Shown here piece after piece: positions 7,291 through 14,429 of a DNA stretch of 64,000 bases (its first letter is position 1; each line of letters opens with the position of its first letter). Below the pieces are notes generated by a model. It saw only the letters and a list, made by a program, of their open reading frames with translations, searched no databases and was not told where the DNA came from. Origin of the DNA: Noviluteimonas lactosilytica (GTDB lineage: Bacteria; Pseudomonadota; Gammaproteobacteria; Xanthomonadales; Xanthomonadaceae); the NCBI RefSeq assembly GCF_020866925.1, contig NZ_JAJGAK010000001.1, positions 124,001-188,000 on the forward strand, in the 5' to 3' direction. The translations under genes and the position numbers were made by a program.

Positions 7291-9282
7291 TTACCAGTGC
7301 ACGCCGCGCATCAATGCGGCGAACGCGATCTGCTCGCCGCTCGGTTCGACTTCGCCCTTGAGCGCTTTCTTGTCGCCCTTCGCGGCGGCCGAATCGGGGA
7401 ACAGTTCGAACGCGGTGTTCATGACGACTTCGTAGGCCTTCGGGGCCAGTGCGTTGATCACCGAGGCGAAGATGCCCAGGCGCGTGGCGATGCGGCTCGG
7501 GCGTTCGATGATCGCCTTCACGCACAGGTCCGCGGCTTCTTCGGGCGTCAGCGTCGGCACACTGTCGTACATCTTGGTCGGCGCAATCATCGGCGTCTTC
7601 ACCAGCGGCATGTTGATCGTGGTGAACGCGATGCCCTTGCCCGACAACTCGCCCTGCGCGCAGCGTGAGAACGCGTCGAGCGCCGCCTTCGATGCGACGT
7701 AGGCGGAGAAGCGCGGCGAGTTCGCCAGCACGCCGATCGACGAGATGTTGATGATGTGGCCGCGGCGGCGATGGGTCATCCCCGGCAGGAAGCCCATGAT
7801 CAGGCGCAGCGAGCCGAAGTAGTTCAGCTGCATCGTGCGTTCGAAGTCATGGAAGCGGTCGTACGACAACTCGATCGAACGCCGGATCGAACGCCCCGCG
7901 TTGTTCATCAGCACGTCGACGTGGCCGTGTTCCTCGAGCACCGTCTTGATCAGGCGATCGCAGTCGCCCATGTCGGCGAGGTCCGCCGTGTAGGCGAACA
8001 CCTTGCCGCCCTTCGCCTTCATCTCGTCGCGCGCCTTGAACAACTCGGCCTCGCCGCGCGCCACGATGACCGTGATCGCGCCGGCTTCGGCCACGCGCTG
8101 CGCGGTCGACAGGCCGATGCCCGACGAACCGCCCGTGATCACCACGACCTTGTTGCGCACCTTGCCCTTCAGCGAGCGGTCGACGAACAGGTCCGGATCC
8201 AGATGGCGTTCCCAGTAATCCCACAGGCGCCACGCGTAGGTGTCGAGCTTCGGCACGTGGATGCCGCTGCCCTTGAGCGCGCGCTCGGCTTCGCGATTGT
8301 CGAAGCGCGTGGGATAGGTGATGAACTTCAGCGTTTCCTTCGGAATGCGGAAGTCGCGCAGCAGCATGCCGATGAAGCGCCGCACCGGCGGCAGGTTGCC
8401 CACCGCCATGCGCACGCCGCCCGGCACGAACGCGAACATGCGTGCGTCGATGCGCATCGTCATTTCGGGTGCGTGGCCGGCGCGCGCGAACGCGTTGAGC
8501 ACTTCGCCGACACGCATCGGTTCCGGATCCGTCAGGTGGAACGTGTGTCCGTCGAGCTTCGGCTTGTGCGCGATGTGGTCCATGGCGTCGACCACGAAGT
8601 CCACCGGCACCAGGTTGATGCGCCCGCCTTCAAGACCCAGCATCGGCATCCACTGCGGCAGCATTTCGCGCAGCTTCTTGATGAAGGTGAAGAAGTAGTA
8701 CGGGCCGTCGATCTTGTCCATCTCGCCGGTCTTCGAGTGACCGACGACCATGCCCGGGCGGTAGATGCGCCACTTGATGCGCTTTTCCTTGCGCACGAGG
8801 CCTTCGGAGTCGTGCTTGGTGCGCAGGTACGGATCGTCGAGGCCTTCGGCTTCGTCGAACATGTCCTCGCGCCACACGCCCGGATACAGGCCGGCGGCGG
8901 CGATCGACGAGGTGTGGTGGAAGCAGCCGGCGCCGATCGCGGCGGCGAGGTCGAGCGCGTTCTGCGTGCCGTCGACGTTGGCGACGCGCTGCGCCTCGGC
9001 CTTCGCGGTCAGGTCGTAGATCGCGGCGAGGTGGAAGAAGTGCTTCACCTTGCCGTTGAGCGCGCGCAACTGCGCGGCGGACAGCCCGCACTTCGGCGCG
9101 GCCATGTCGCCTTCGACGACGACCACGCGCTTCATGTCCCAGCCCATTTTCGCGGCGATCGCGTCGAACTTCTTGCGCGAATCCTTGCGCACCAGCACGT
9201 GGATCGGGCCCTTGCGCTTGAGCAGGTTGCCGACCAGGTGGCGACCGAGGAAGCCCGTGGCTCCGGTAACGAAATACGTCAT
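7291..9282 (-). CDS. Two-domain fatty acyl-CoA/ACP reductase (SDR fusion)
   Basis: Protein of 663 residues made of two NAD(P)-binding reductase domains. Domain 1 (about 1-360) is an extended SDR of the male-sterility/FAR type with TGATGFLGR at 6-14 and YLRTK (Tyr152, Lys156). Domain 2 (about 375-660) is a classical SDR with TGGSSGIG at 383-390, NNAG, and YVASK. This order and length match the Marinobacter-type bacterial fatty acyl-CoA reductase that makes fatty alcohols from acyl-CoA or acyl-ACP in two steps, for wax esters or membrane lipids. It is divergent from an acyl-CoA-binding protein gene. No wax ester synthase is in the window, so the product's fate is unknown. ATG at 9282 chosen so the Rossmann motif is at the N-terminus. 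Confidence 0.88.
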   Translation of the reverse strand: MTYFVTGATGFLGRHLVGNLLKRKGPIHVLVRKDSRKKFDAIAAKMGWDMKRVVVVEGDMAAPKCGLSAAQLRALNGKVKHFFHLAAIYDLTAKAEAQRVANVDGTQNALDLAAAIGAGCFHHTSSIAAAGLYPGVWREDMFDEAEGLDDPYLRTKHDSEGLVRKEKRIKWRIYRPGMVVGHSKTGEMDKIDGPYYFFTFIKKLREMLPQWMPMLGLEGGRINLVPVDFVVDAMDHIAHKPKLDGHTFHLTDPEPMRVGEVLNAFARAGHAPEMTMRIDARMFAFVPGGVRMAVGNLPPVRRFIGMLLRDFRIPKETLKFITYPTRFDNREAERALKGSGIHVPKLDTYAWRLWDYWERHLDPDLFVDRSLKGKVRNKVVVITGGSSGIGLSTAQRVAEAGAITVIVARGEAELFKARDEMKAKGGKVFAYTADLADMGDCDRLIKTVLEEHGHVDVLMNNAGRSIRRSIELSYDRFHDFERTMQLNYFGSLRLIMGFLPGMTHRRRGHIINISSIGVLANSPRFSAYVASKAALDAFSRCAQGELSGKGIAFTTINMPLVKTPMIAPTKMYDSVPTLTPEEAADLCVKAIIERPSRIATRLGIFASVINALAPKAYEVVMNTAFELFPDSAAAKGDKKALKGEVEPSGEQIAFAALMRGVHW

Positions 9283-9412
9283 GTGCAGCATGCTCCCCGA
9301 TGTCCTGCCATCAACGTTGCCAGAGGCGGGCCGCGGCCACAATTCCCCCGCGTATTGAAAACGTCGACAACGCGTGCTGTGATGCCCGCCTGCCGCCAAG
9401 GGAGCGCCGCGC

Positions 9413-9670
9413 ATGTCCGACCTGAAAGCCCGTTTCGAGCAGGCCGCCAAGGATGTCCAGGGCCTGTCCGAGCGCCCCGACAACGACACGCTGCTGCGCC
9501 TGTACGCCTTCTACAAGCAGGGCGCCGAAGGCGACGTCACCGGCCCGAAGCCGGGGTTCTTCGATTTCGTCGGCACCGCCAAGTACGAAGCGTGGGCCAA
9601 GTTGAAGGGCACCTCGCAGGACGAGGCGATGCAGAAGTACATCGACCTCGTGAAGAAGCTCACCGCGTAA
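9413..9670 (+). CDS. Acyl-CoA-binding protein
   Basis: A complete 85-residue ACBP, a four-helix cytosolic carrier of long-chain acyl-CoA. The family signature LRLYAFYKQGAEGDV with KPGFFDFVGTAKYEAW and MQKYIDLVKKL is all present, including the ligand-binding Tyr and Lys positions. It sits 131 bases from the divergent acyl-CoA reductase and 16 bases before a TetR gene, so it probably supplies or buffers the reductase substrate. ACBP is scattered among bacteria, mostly in lipid-accumulating lineages. Confidence 0.95.
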   Translation: MSDLKARFEQAAKDVQGLSERPDNDTLLRLYAFYKQGAEGDVTGPKPGFFDFVGTAKYEAWAKLKGTSQDEAMQKYIDLVKKLTA

Positions 9671-9686
9671 GCGCGGCGCCCCGCGC

Positions 9687-10313
9687 ATGGCCAGGCAAAC
9701 CCGACAACGCATCCTCGATGCGTCGCTCGCGATGTTCAACGCGCAGGGCGAGCCCAACGTCACGACGAACCACATCGCCGACGAGCTGGAGATCAGCCCG
9801 GGCAACCTGTACTACCACTTCCGCAACAAGGACGACATCATCGAGCACCTCTTCGGCCGTTACGAAGAGCGCATCGATGCCGCCCTCGGCGCACCCGCCG
9901 ACCGCCTGCCCGGCCTCGAAGACATCTGGCTGCAGTTGCACCTGGTGTTCGAGTGCATCTGGGACTACCGCTTTCTGTATCGCGACCTCGCGAACATCCT
10001 CAGCCGCAACCGCCGCCTGCGCATCCGCTTCGCGCGCATCCTGCGCCGCGCGGACGAACAGGCCCACGACGTGATGCGCGGCCTCTCGCAGGCCGGCGTG
10101 ATGCGTGCTTCGGCCGACGAACTCGACGCCGCGGCGACGAACGTCCTCGTGATCGCGACATTCTGGCTGAACTACGCGAGCGCGCGCGGCGACAAGGACG
10201 AACAGCAGTCGATTCGCGCAGGCATCGTGCAGGTCATGATGTTGCTCGCGCCGTTCCTGCGCGATGCGGAGCGGGTGCATCTCAACACACTCACTCGGGC
10301 GTACATCGACTGA
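9687..10313 (+). CDS. TetR/AcrR-family transcriptional regulator
   Basis: Regulator of 208 residues. The N-terminal helix-turn-helix, RQRILDASLAMFNAQG then TTNHIADELEISPGNLYYHF, is typical of TetR; the C-terminal part is a helical ligand/dimer domain with tryptophans. It is 16 bases downstream of the acyl-CoA-binding protein, probably co-transcribed. Family knowledge and position suggest an acyl-CoA or fatty acid sensor acting on the 9283-9412 divergent promoter region, but no operator palindrome was evident there by eye. Confidence 0.92.
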   Translation: MARQTRQRILDASLAMFNAQGEPNVTTNHIADELEISPGNLYYHFRNKDDIIEHLFGRYEERIDAALGAPADRLPGLEDIWLQLHLVFECIWDYRFLYRDLANILSRNRRLRIRFARILRRADEQAHDVMRGLSQAGVMRASADELDAAATNVLVIATFWLNYASARGDKDEQQSIRAGIVQVMMLLAPFLRDAERVHLNTLTRAYID

Positions 10314-10316
10314 GCA

Positions 10317-10443
10317 AAAGGGAAACGGGAAACGAAAAGCGGGAAACGGGAAACGGGAGAGAGGACTTCGCTTCGGCCGATAGTCCATCGGCCGAAGCAA
10401 GGTTTTCTCTCCCGTTTCCCGCTCTTTGTTTCCCGTTTCCCGC
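10317..10443. repeat. GGGAAACGGG palindromic repeat, copy 2
   Basis: Second copy of the element at 3905-4046. It has GGGAAACGGGAAACG units on the left, TTTCCCGTTTCCCG units on the right, and a perfect 12-bp inner stem (10370-10381 with 10387-10398, GCTTCGGCCGAT around AGTCC). It begins 3 bases after the tetR stop and ends next to the small gene at 10452, so it sits between convergent genes. Confidence 0.88.
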
Positions 10444-10451
10444 CTAATGCG

Positions 10452-10685
10452 TCAGCGACCTTTGCCGGCAATCCTCCGCTGCGCATCCCGCTCCCCCGCC
10501 TTCCTCGACCCCGACGAATGCGCACTGCGCTTCGCCACCTTCTGCGTCGTCACGAACGGCGGCTCCACCGGCGGCTCCTCCGCGATCGGCGTGCGCCCGG
10601 CGATGCGATCGACCGAGCGGCGGAAGCGCGCGAACACGCCCAACCCAGCGAGCCAGACGTGGCGGAACGTGGTTTCCCTGGACAT
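10452..10685 (-). CDS. Small phasin-like basic protein
   Basis: A 77-residue protein starting MSRETTFRHVWLAGLGVFAR. The VWLAGLGVF segment resembles the conserved start of the phasin core in the gene at 5456 (IWLAGVGAF), followed by a basic, proline-containing tail rich in Arg/Lys/Ser. It may be a short phasin relative or a truncated paralogue. The start at ATG 10685 follows an AGGCACGC stretch. There is no membrane helix of sufficient length. The resemblance is short, so the call is tentative. Confidence 0.5.
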   Translation of the reverse strand: MSRETTFRHVWLAGLGVFARFRRSVDRIAGRTPIAEEPPVEPPFVTTQKVAKRSAHSSGSRKAGERDAQRRIAGKGR

Positions 10686-10821
10686 GCGTGCCTCCTTCGA
10701 CTGCTGGCCGCGCAGCGTGCCGGTCTGCGTGTCGAGCAATCACACCACGGCCGATGCAAGTAACTTGCGAAGACCACCCGGCGGCGGGATGCTGCCGCTT
10801 CCCTCAACCCCCGAGGCACGC

Positions 10822-11670
10822 ATGGCCAAGTCGAAATGGGCGCCCTTCCCTCTTGATTCGAAAGGATTCGCCTACGCCGGCGATGCGTTGAAGAAGGCCT
10901 GGCCGCAGCTGCATGCGGGCGACGCCGAGCCGTTCCCCGATGCGAAGCACGCCGCCGCGCTGCTCAAGGCCGCCGGCAAGACCGCGCCCAAGCTCGACGC
11001 CGACGCCCTCGCCGCCGCCCTGCAGGACGCCTGGCGCGCCTTCCATCGCGGCGACTTCCAGGCCGCGTTCGAAGCCGGCGAAAAACTCGGCCCCATCGGC
11101 GCTTCCGTCGCGGTGAAGGCCATCGGCATCCACGCGACCTACCTCGTCGACGGCGAAGCCGAAAAACAGAAACGCTTCGAACAAGGCGCGCAACTCGCCG
11201 AAGCCGCCATCAAGGCCCTCCCCGACGAAGCGAACAGCCACTACCGCCACGCCTTCGCCCTCGGCCGCTACAGCCAATCGCTGTCGATCGCCAAGGCGCT
11301 GAAGCAAGGCATCGCCGGCAAGGTGCGCACCTCGCTCGACAACGCACTGGAACGCGCGCCGAAACACGCCGAAGCCCACACCGCCCTCGCGCTCTACCAC
11401 GCCGAGATCATCGGCAAGATCGGCGCGATGATCGGCGGCCTCACCTACGGCGCGAAGGCCAGCGAGGCCGAATCGCACATCAAGACCGCGCTGAAGCTGA
11501 CGCCCGACTCACCGATCGCACACGTCGAACACGGGAACCTCATCCTGCTGCTGCAGGGCGAGAAAGGCGAAGACAAGGCCGCGGGCGCGTACGAGAAAGC
11601 CGCGAAGTGCAAACCGAAAGACGCCATGGAAGCGCTCGACGCCGCGTGGGCGCGCGACCAGATCGAGTAA
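10822..11670 (+). CDS. Tetratricopeptide-repeat protein
   Basis: Soluble helical protein of 282 residues beginning MAKSKWAPFPLDSKGFAYAG. TPR-like helix pairs run through the middle and C-terminal part, for example TSLDNALERAPKHAEAHTAL, ESHIKTALKLTPDSPIAHVE and AAGAYEKAAKCKPKDAMEAL. No leader or catalytic motif is visible. Such proteins scaffold protein-protein contacts. ATG at 10822 is chosen because the sequence upstream is low-complexity and overlaps a gene on the other strand. It is 3 bases before the next gene, probably one transcript. Function unknown. Confidence 0.82.
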   Translation: MAKSKWAPFPLDSKGFAYAGDALKKAWPQLHAGDAEPFPDAKHAAALLKAAGKTAPKLDADALAAALQDAWRAFHRGDFQAAFEAGEKLGPIGASVAVKAIGIHATYLVDGEAEKQKRFEQGAQLAEAAIKALPDEANSHYRHAFALGRYSQSLSIAKALKQGIAGKVRTSLDNALERAPKHAEAHTALALYHAEIIGKIGAMIGGLTYGAKASEAESHIKTALKLTPDSPIAHVEHGNLILLLQGEKGEDKAAGAYEKAAKCKPKDAMEALDAAWARDQIE

Positions 11671-11673
11671 CCC

Positions 11674-12138
11674 ATGCTCAACAAACTCGAAACCAAGGTA
11701 CCGCCCCTCGTCGTGCTGCTCGCCTGCATGGCGATCGCATGGATGCTCGGCCATGGATTGCCGGGCCGCCCGATCGAACCGCCCTTCCAGGGCGCGATCA
11801 TCGTGCTGCTGATCGCCGCGGGCCTGTACCTGAACCTCGCGCCGAAGTTCGCCTTCGACCGCGCCGAGACGACGGTCAACCCGCTCTCGCCCGAGAACGC
11901 GAGCACGCTGGTCACCACCGGCCTGTACCGCTGGACCCGCAACCCGATGTATCTCGGCCAGGCCGTGCTGCTGACCGCGTGGGTCGTGTTCGTCGACCGC
12001 CCCGGCGCCTGGCTCGCGGTGCCGCTGTTCGTCGCCTACATCACGCGCCTGCAGATCCTGCCGGAGGAATACATCCTCCACCGCCGCTTCCCGGGGCTGT
12101 ATGTCTCGTTCTGTGAACGCACGCGGCGGTGGTTGTGA
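11674..12138 (+). CDS. Isoprenylcysteine carboxyl methyltransferase-family membrane protein
   Basis: Membrane protein of 154 residues with three to four hydrophobic segments (for example LVVLLACMAIAWMLG and GAIIVLLIAAGLYLNLAP). The C-terminal half holds the SAM-binding signature of the ICMT/PEMT family: TTGLYRWTRNPMYLGQAVLL, then LQILPEEYILHRRFP with the conserved Glu-Glu, and FPGLYVSFCERTRRWL. Bacterial members are small-molecule or lipid methyltransferases whose substrates are mostly unknown. It starts 3 bases after the TPR gene and ends shortly before the tRNA-Val promoter. Confidence 0.85.
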   Translation: MLNKLETKVPPLVVLLACMAIAWMLGHGLPGRPIEPPFQGAIIVLLIAAGLYLNLAPKFAFDRAETTVNPLSPENASTLVTTGLYRWTRNPMYLGQAVLLTAWVVFVDRPGAWLAVPLFVAYITRLQILPEEYILHRRFPGLYVSFCERTRRWL

Positions 12139-12145
12139 AGACCCG

Positions 12146-12174
12146 TTGCCCGAATGGCCGCGCTTCCGTAGAAT
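12146..12174 (+). promoter_or_regulatory. Sigma-70 promoter of tRNA-Val
   Basis: TTGCCC at 12146-12151 and TAGAAT at 12169-12174 are separated by exactly 17 bases, and the tRNA begins 38 bases after the -10 box. This is a good sigma-70 match placed sensibly for a tRNA gene. Confidence 0.65.
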
Positions 12175-12211
12175 GCCGCGCCTGCACCGCCTCAAGCGGC
12201 ACAGCACGACC

Positions 12212-12286
12212 GGGCGGTTAGCTCAGCGGTAGAGCATTGCCTTCACACGGCAAGGGTCGCAGGTTCGAACCCTGCACCGCCCACCA
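12212..12286 (+). tRNA. tRNA-Val (anticodon CAC)
   Basis: A 75-base cloverleaf. The acceptor stem pairs GGGCGGT (12212-12218) with ACCGCCC (12276-12282), then discriminator A and encoded CCA. The D-arm GCTCAGCGGTAGAGC, anticodon arm TTGCC-TTCACAC-GGCAA (anticodon CAC at 12244-12246) and T-arm GTTCGAACC loop are all present. It reads GTG valine codons. The 3' half is the attachment site of the island that follows; its 51-bp copy at 25752-25802 marks the other end. Confidence 0.97.
12236..12286. repeat. attL: 51-bp tRNA-Val 3' end
   Basis: This segment of tRNA-Val, from the anticodon arm to CCA, is repeated without mismatch at 25752-25802. The 5' flanks differ (GAGC here, TTT there), which sets the left limit of identity. 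The integrating element therefore keeps the tRNA intact by carrying a copy of its 3' half. Confidence 0.95.
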
Positions 12287-12302
12287 TAAAATCAAGTACT
12301 TA

Positions 12303-12330
12303 GGCCACCCGTCGCGGTGGCCTTTGCTTT
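12303..12330 (+). terminator. Element-encoded terminator behind tRNA-Val
   Basis: GGCCACC (12303-12309) pairs with GGTGGCC (12316-12322) followed by TTTGCTTTT. It lies 17 bases after the tRNA and mimics the native terminator now displaced to 25814-25840, so the tRNA still ends properly after integration. Confidence 0.7.
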
Positions 12331-12331
12331 T

Positions 12332-12351
12332 GTACGGATCGGTGTACGGAT
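12332..12351 (+). promoter_or_regulatory. Possible integrase/excisionase arm sites, left end
   Basis: Two direct copies of GTACGGAT start at 12332 and 12344, 12 bases apart. The same octamer appears at the right end of the island near the integrase start. Repeated short sites near both ends of a tyrosine-integrase element are typical of arm-type or Xis binding sites; the assignment is inferred from position. Confidence 0.4.
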
Positions 12352-12410
12352 TTTCATCGGGGTTCGAATGCTCTACGGTGTGCTCAACACCAGTGGAGCA
12401 GGAGTCCGGC

Positions 12411-13016
12411 GTGCCGCGAGTCTCGTATGCAATGAAGCCGTTGGTCGAGGTTCGGAAACTCGCCCCCGACGCTCAGCTCTTGAAGTCGCAGTGCGTGCTC
12501 ATCGTCGCGCAGCGATTGCGCGCGGGGCACTCGCCCCAGCAGCACACCTACGCGGCCGATCGGGTGAGGAAGCGTATCGCCGACCACGTTCGCGCCGGCG
12601 CACTGTCGATGTCGCAGCAACATCCGCAGCGCTTCGAGTGGCGACCGTTCGCGTCGTGGGTAGTCGCTCAGGACGACTGGAATCGTCAAGCCCGATTCGA
12701 CGACATCCGTGCGTCGCTGCACCTGCACACGAGGACAGGGACGGTCTCGGTGACGTTGGGAGACGCAACGGTGAATGCGGTGGCGTCGGCGACGGCAACG
12801 AGCCTCGACGCGGAATCGGCGACGTTCATCAAGCGGATGCAACACGAGTTGGCCGAATCGAATCGCGATCGCGCCGACCTCCAACGCGAAATTACTTTGC
12901 TGCGCTCGAAACTCGATCGCGCGGAGCGGATCGCGGGCGTCCGCCAACAGAAGGTCGCTGGCGGCCGCAAAGGTGGTAAGGCTGGCAAGGGCGTGTCGAA
13001 AACGGGGAATTTTTAA
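12411..13016 (+). CDS. Hypothetical island protein with coiled-coil C-terminus
   Basis: A 201-residue protein of unknown function, the first gene of the island. GTG at 12411 is chosen because GGAG lies just upstream (AGGAGTCC); ATG at 12432 is possible. The first 60 residues are basic with HTYAADRVRKRIADHV. The middle is beta-rich and threonine-rich (TRTGTVSVTLGDATV). Residues about 145-180 form a charged coiled coil (ELAESNRDRADLQREITLLR), and the tail is Gly/Lys-rich (GGRKGGKAGKG), suggesting nucleic acid contact. No family was recognised. Confidence 0.6.
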   Translation: MPRVSYAMKPLVEVRKLAPDAQLLKSQCVLIVAQRLRAGHSPQQHTYAADRVRKRIADHVRAGALSMSQQHPQRFEWRPFASWVVAQDDWNRQARFDDIRASLHLHTRTGTVSVTLGDATVNAVASATATSLDAESATFIKRMQHELAESNRDRADLQREITLLRSKLDRAERIAGVRQQKVAGGRKGGKAGKGVSKTGNF

Positions 13017-13087
13017 AAAGCTTCCACCCTGAAACTCCCCGCGTATTCTGCGAGGGCATGTCTTCCAAACGCCTAGGAGCGCGGGAC

Positions 13088-13588
13088 ATGCCCAGCACCA
13101 TCCTCAAGCTTCCCGAAGTGCTCGCGCGGACGAAATTGTCCCGCAGCCAGTTGTACGCGCTGATTGCCGAAGGCGCCTTCCCTCGCCAGCTTCGCCTGGC
13201 GTGCTCCGCCGTCGGCTGGCTCGAGTCTGAGGTCGACTTGTTCATTGCCGAACGAGTCGCCGAACGCGACGCCGCGTCCCCGAGTTCGGTCGCCTCCGTT
13301 GCTTCCTCCGAGGCCGCCTCGCCGAAGGGGGGCCGAATGACCGCCCGGCGCGATCTCGATGACCTCCACGATCTGATGCGACTGATGCTACTCGCCGAAG
13401 TCGCCCGCCTTTTCGCACGCGGCTACCTGCGCCGCCGGCGCGCGCCGAATCGCAAGAAGTCCGGACCGGCGCGCCAGCGTTTGCGACCGCCGCAGACTCT
13501 TGACTCGACGTGCACGCAGATCAAGTTGCTGGGCAACCAGGATTTGAGCCTCGTTGGGGAAGACGATTCCCCCGGGGGTGTTCAATGA
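13088..13588 (+). CDS. AlpA-family phage/island transcriptional regulator
   Basis: Protein of 166 residues whose first 60 residues are an AlpA/MerR-like winged helix: ILKLPEVLARTKLSRSQLYALI, then FPRQLRLACSAVGWLESEVD. AlpA proteins act as activators of excision or as directionality factors in P4-like elements. Residues beyond 70 are an unusual Ser/Ala and Arg-rich extension, not part of the usual ~70-residue AlpA. ATG at 13088 is favoured over an upstream ATG at 13058 because the conserved domain starts directly after it. It shares an ATGA stop/start overlap with a micro-gene at 13585. Confidence 0.8.
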   Translation: MPSTILKLPEVLARTKLSRSQLYALIAEGAFPRQLRLACSAVGWLESEVDLFIAERVAERDAASPSSVASVASSEAASPKGGRMTARRDLDDLHDLMRLMLLAEVARLFARGYLRRRRAPNRKKSGPARQRLRPPQTLDSTCTQIKLLGNQDLSLVGEDDSPGGVQ

Positions 13589-13701
13589 CCCGGCTCCGGA
13601 CCCTGGCGAAGGTGAAATTGGTCGCGGCTCGTTGCGATCACCGGATTCCTGCATGGCCGGTGTCGCTCGCATTCCGGCTCCTGCGGCTGAAGGCGCTCTG
13701 A
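13585..13701 (+). CDS. 38-residue protein coupled on both sides
   Basis: The start ATG overlaps the AlpA gene's stop (ATGA at 13585-13588) and its own stop TGA overlaps the next gene's ATG (TGATG at 13699-13703). The product, beginning MTRLRTLAKVKLVAARCDHR, is basic and hydrophobic. Start-stop overlaps at both ends are a sign of translational coupling, so it may be a real small gene or at least a coupling cistron. No family was recognised. Confidence 0.45.
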   Translation: MTRLRTLAKVKLVAARCDHRIPAWPVSLAFRLLRLKAL

Positions 13702-14429
13702 TGGCCACCGAGCACTGGTTCCGCTGGCACCACGGCACGGTCAACGACCCCAAGTGGCAGGCCGTCGCCGCGCGTGCCGGCCGCACGTTGTCACGCAAGG
13801 TCACGGTTGGTCACGTCGTCGCGGTGTGGGCGGCGATGTTGGAGTGCGCCTCGCAAGCAACACCGCGCGGAAGCATCGCTACGTGGGTCGATGAGGACGT
13901 GGCCGCCGGCCTGGATATGGACGAGGCGGAGGTTTGCGCGATCCGCGAAGCGATGGCCGGCAAGACGCACGCCGGGGGCGCCCTGACCGCGTGGAAGACC
14001 CGCCAGCCCGTGCGCGAAGATGCGTCGGCGATGGAGCGCAAGCGCGTCCAGCGGGAGCGCGAACGCCGCGACGAGGGGAGCGTCACGCACGGTCACGAAT
14101 CGTCACGCGCGGTCACGCTAGAGGAGAAAAGAGAAGAGGAGATAAGAAAGAAGCAAGAGCAGGAGCTTTGCGCATCGCCTACCGGCTCGCGCCTGCCGAC
14201 CGATTGGTCCTTGCCGGACGACTGGCGGGAATGGGCGCAGGCCGAACGTCCCGAGCTGGACATCGGCGTCGAGGGCGAGCGCTTCGCGGACTACTGGCGC
14301 GGGATCGCCGGAGCGAAGGGCCGCAAGGCCGACTGGCTGGCGACGTGGCGCAACTGGATTCGCAACGCGAACGCACCGCGCGGCATGCGCGGAGCCGTTA
14401 GCGGTGACGTGTTCGCGGGGGCGCAGTAA
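13701..14429 (+). CDS. Phage-type replication initiation/helicase-loader-like protein
   Basis: Protein of 242 residues starting MATEHWFRWHHGTVNDPKW, which is the usual opening of phage and island replication proteins of the O/DnaT-like group. A helical N-terminal domain (to about 125) is followed by a charged linker (MERKRVQRERERRDEGS, then EEKREEEIRKKQEQE) and a C-terminal module, LPDDWREWAQAERPEL with ADWLATWRNWIRNA, resembling DnaT-type ssDNA-binding ends. It overlaps the primase gene by one base (TAATG). It probably loads or guides the primase-helicase at the island's origin. Confidence 0.7.
   Translation: MATEHWFRWHHGTVNDPKWQAVAARAGRTLSRKVTVGHVVAVWAAMLECASQATPRGSIATWVDEDVAAGLDMDEAEVCAIREAMAGKTHAGGALTAWKTRQPVREDASAMERKRVQRERERRDEGSVTHGHESSRAVTLEEKREEEIRKKQEQELCASPTGSRLPTDWSLPDDWREWAQAERPELDIGVEGERFADYWRGIAGAKGRKADWLATWRNWIRNANAPRGMRGAVSGDVFAGAQ

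Noticed and set aside
7756-10074. Long plus-strand frame opposite the acyl reductase and extending over the ACBP and TetR genes
   Set aside because: It overlaps three well-supported genes and has a low-complexity translation rich in histidine and arginine.
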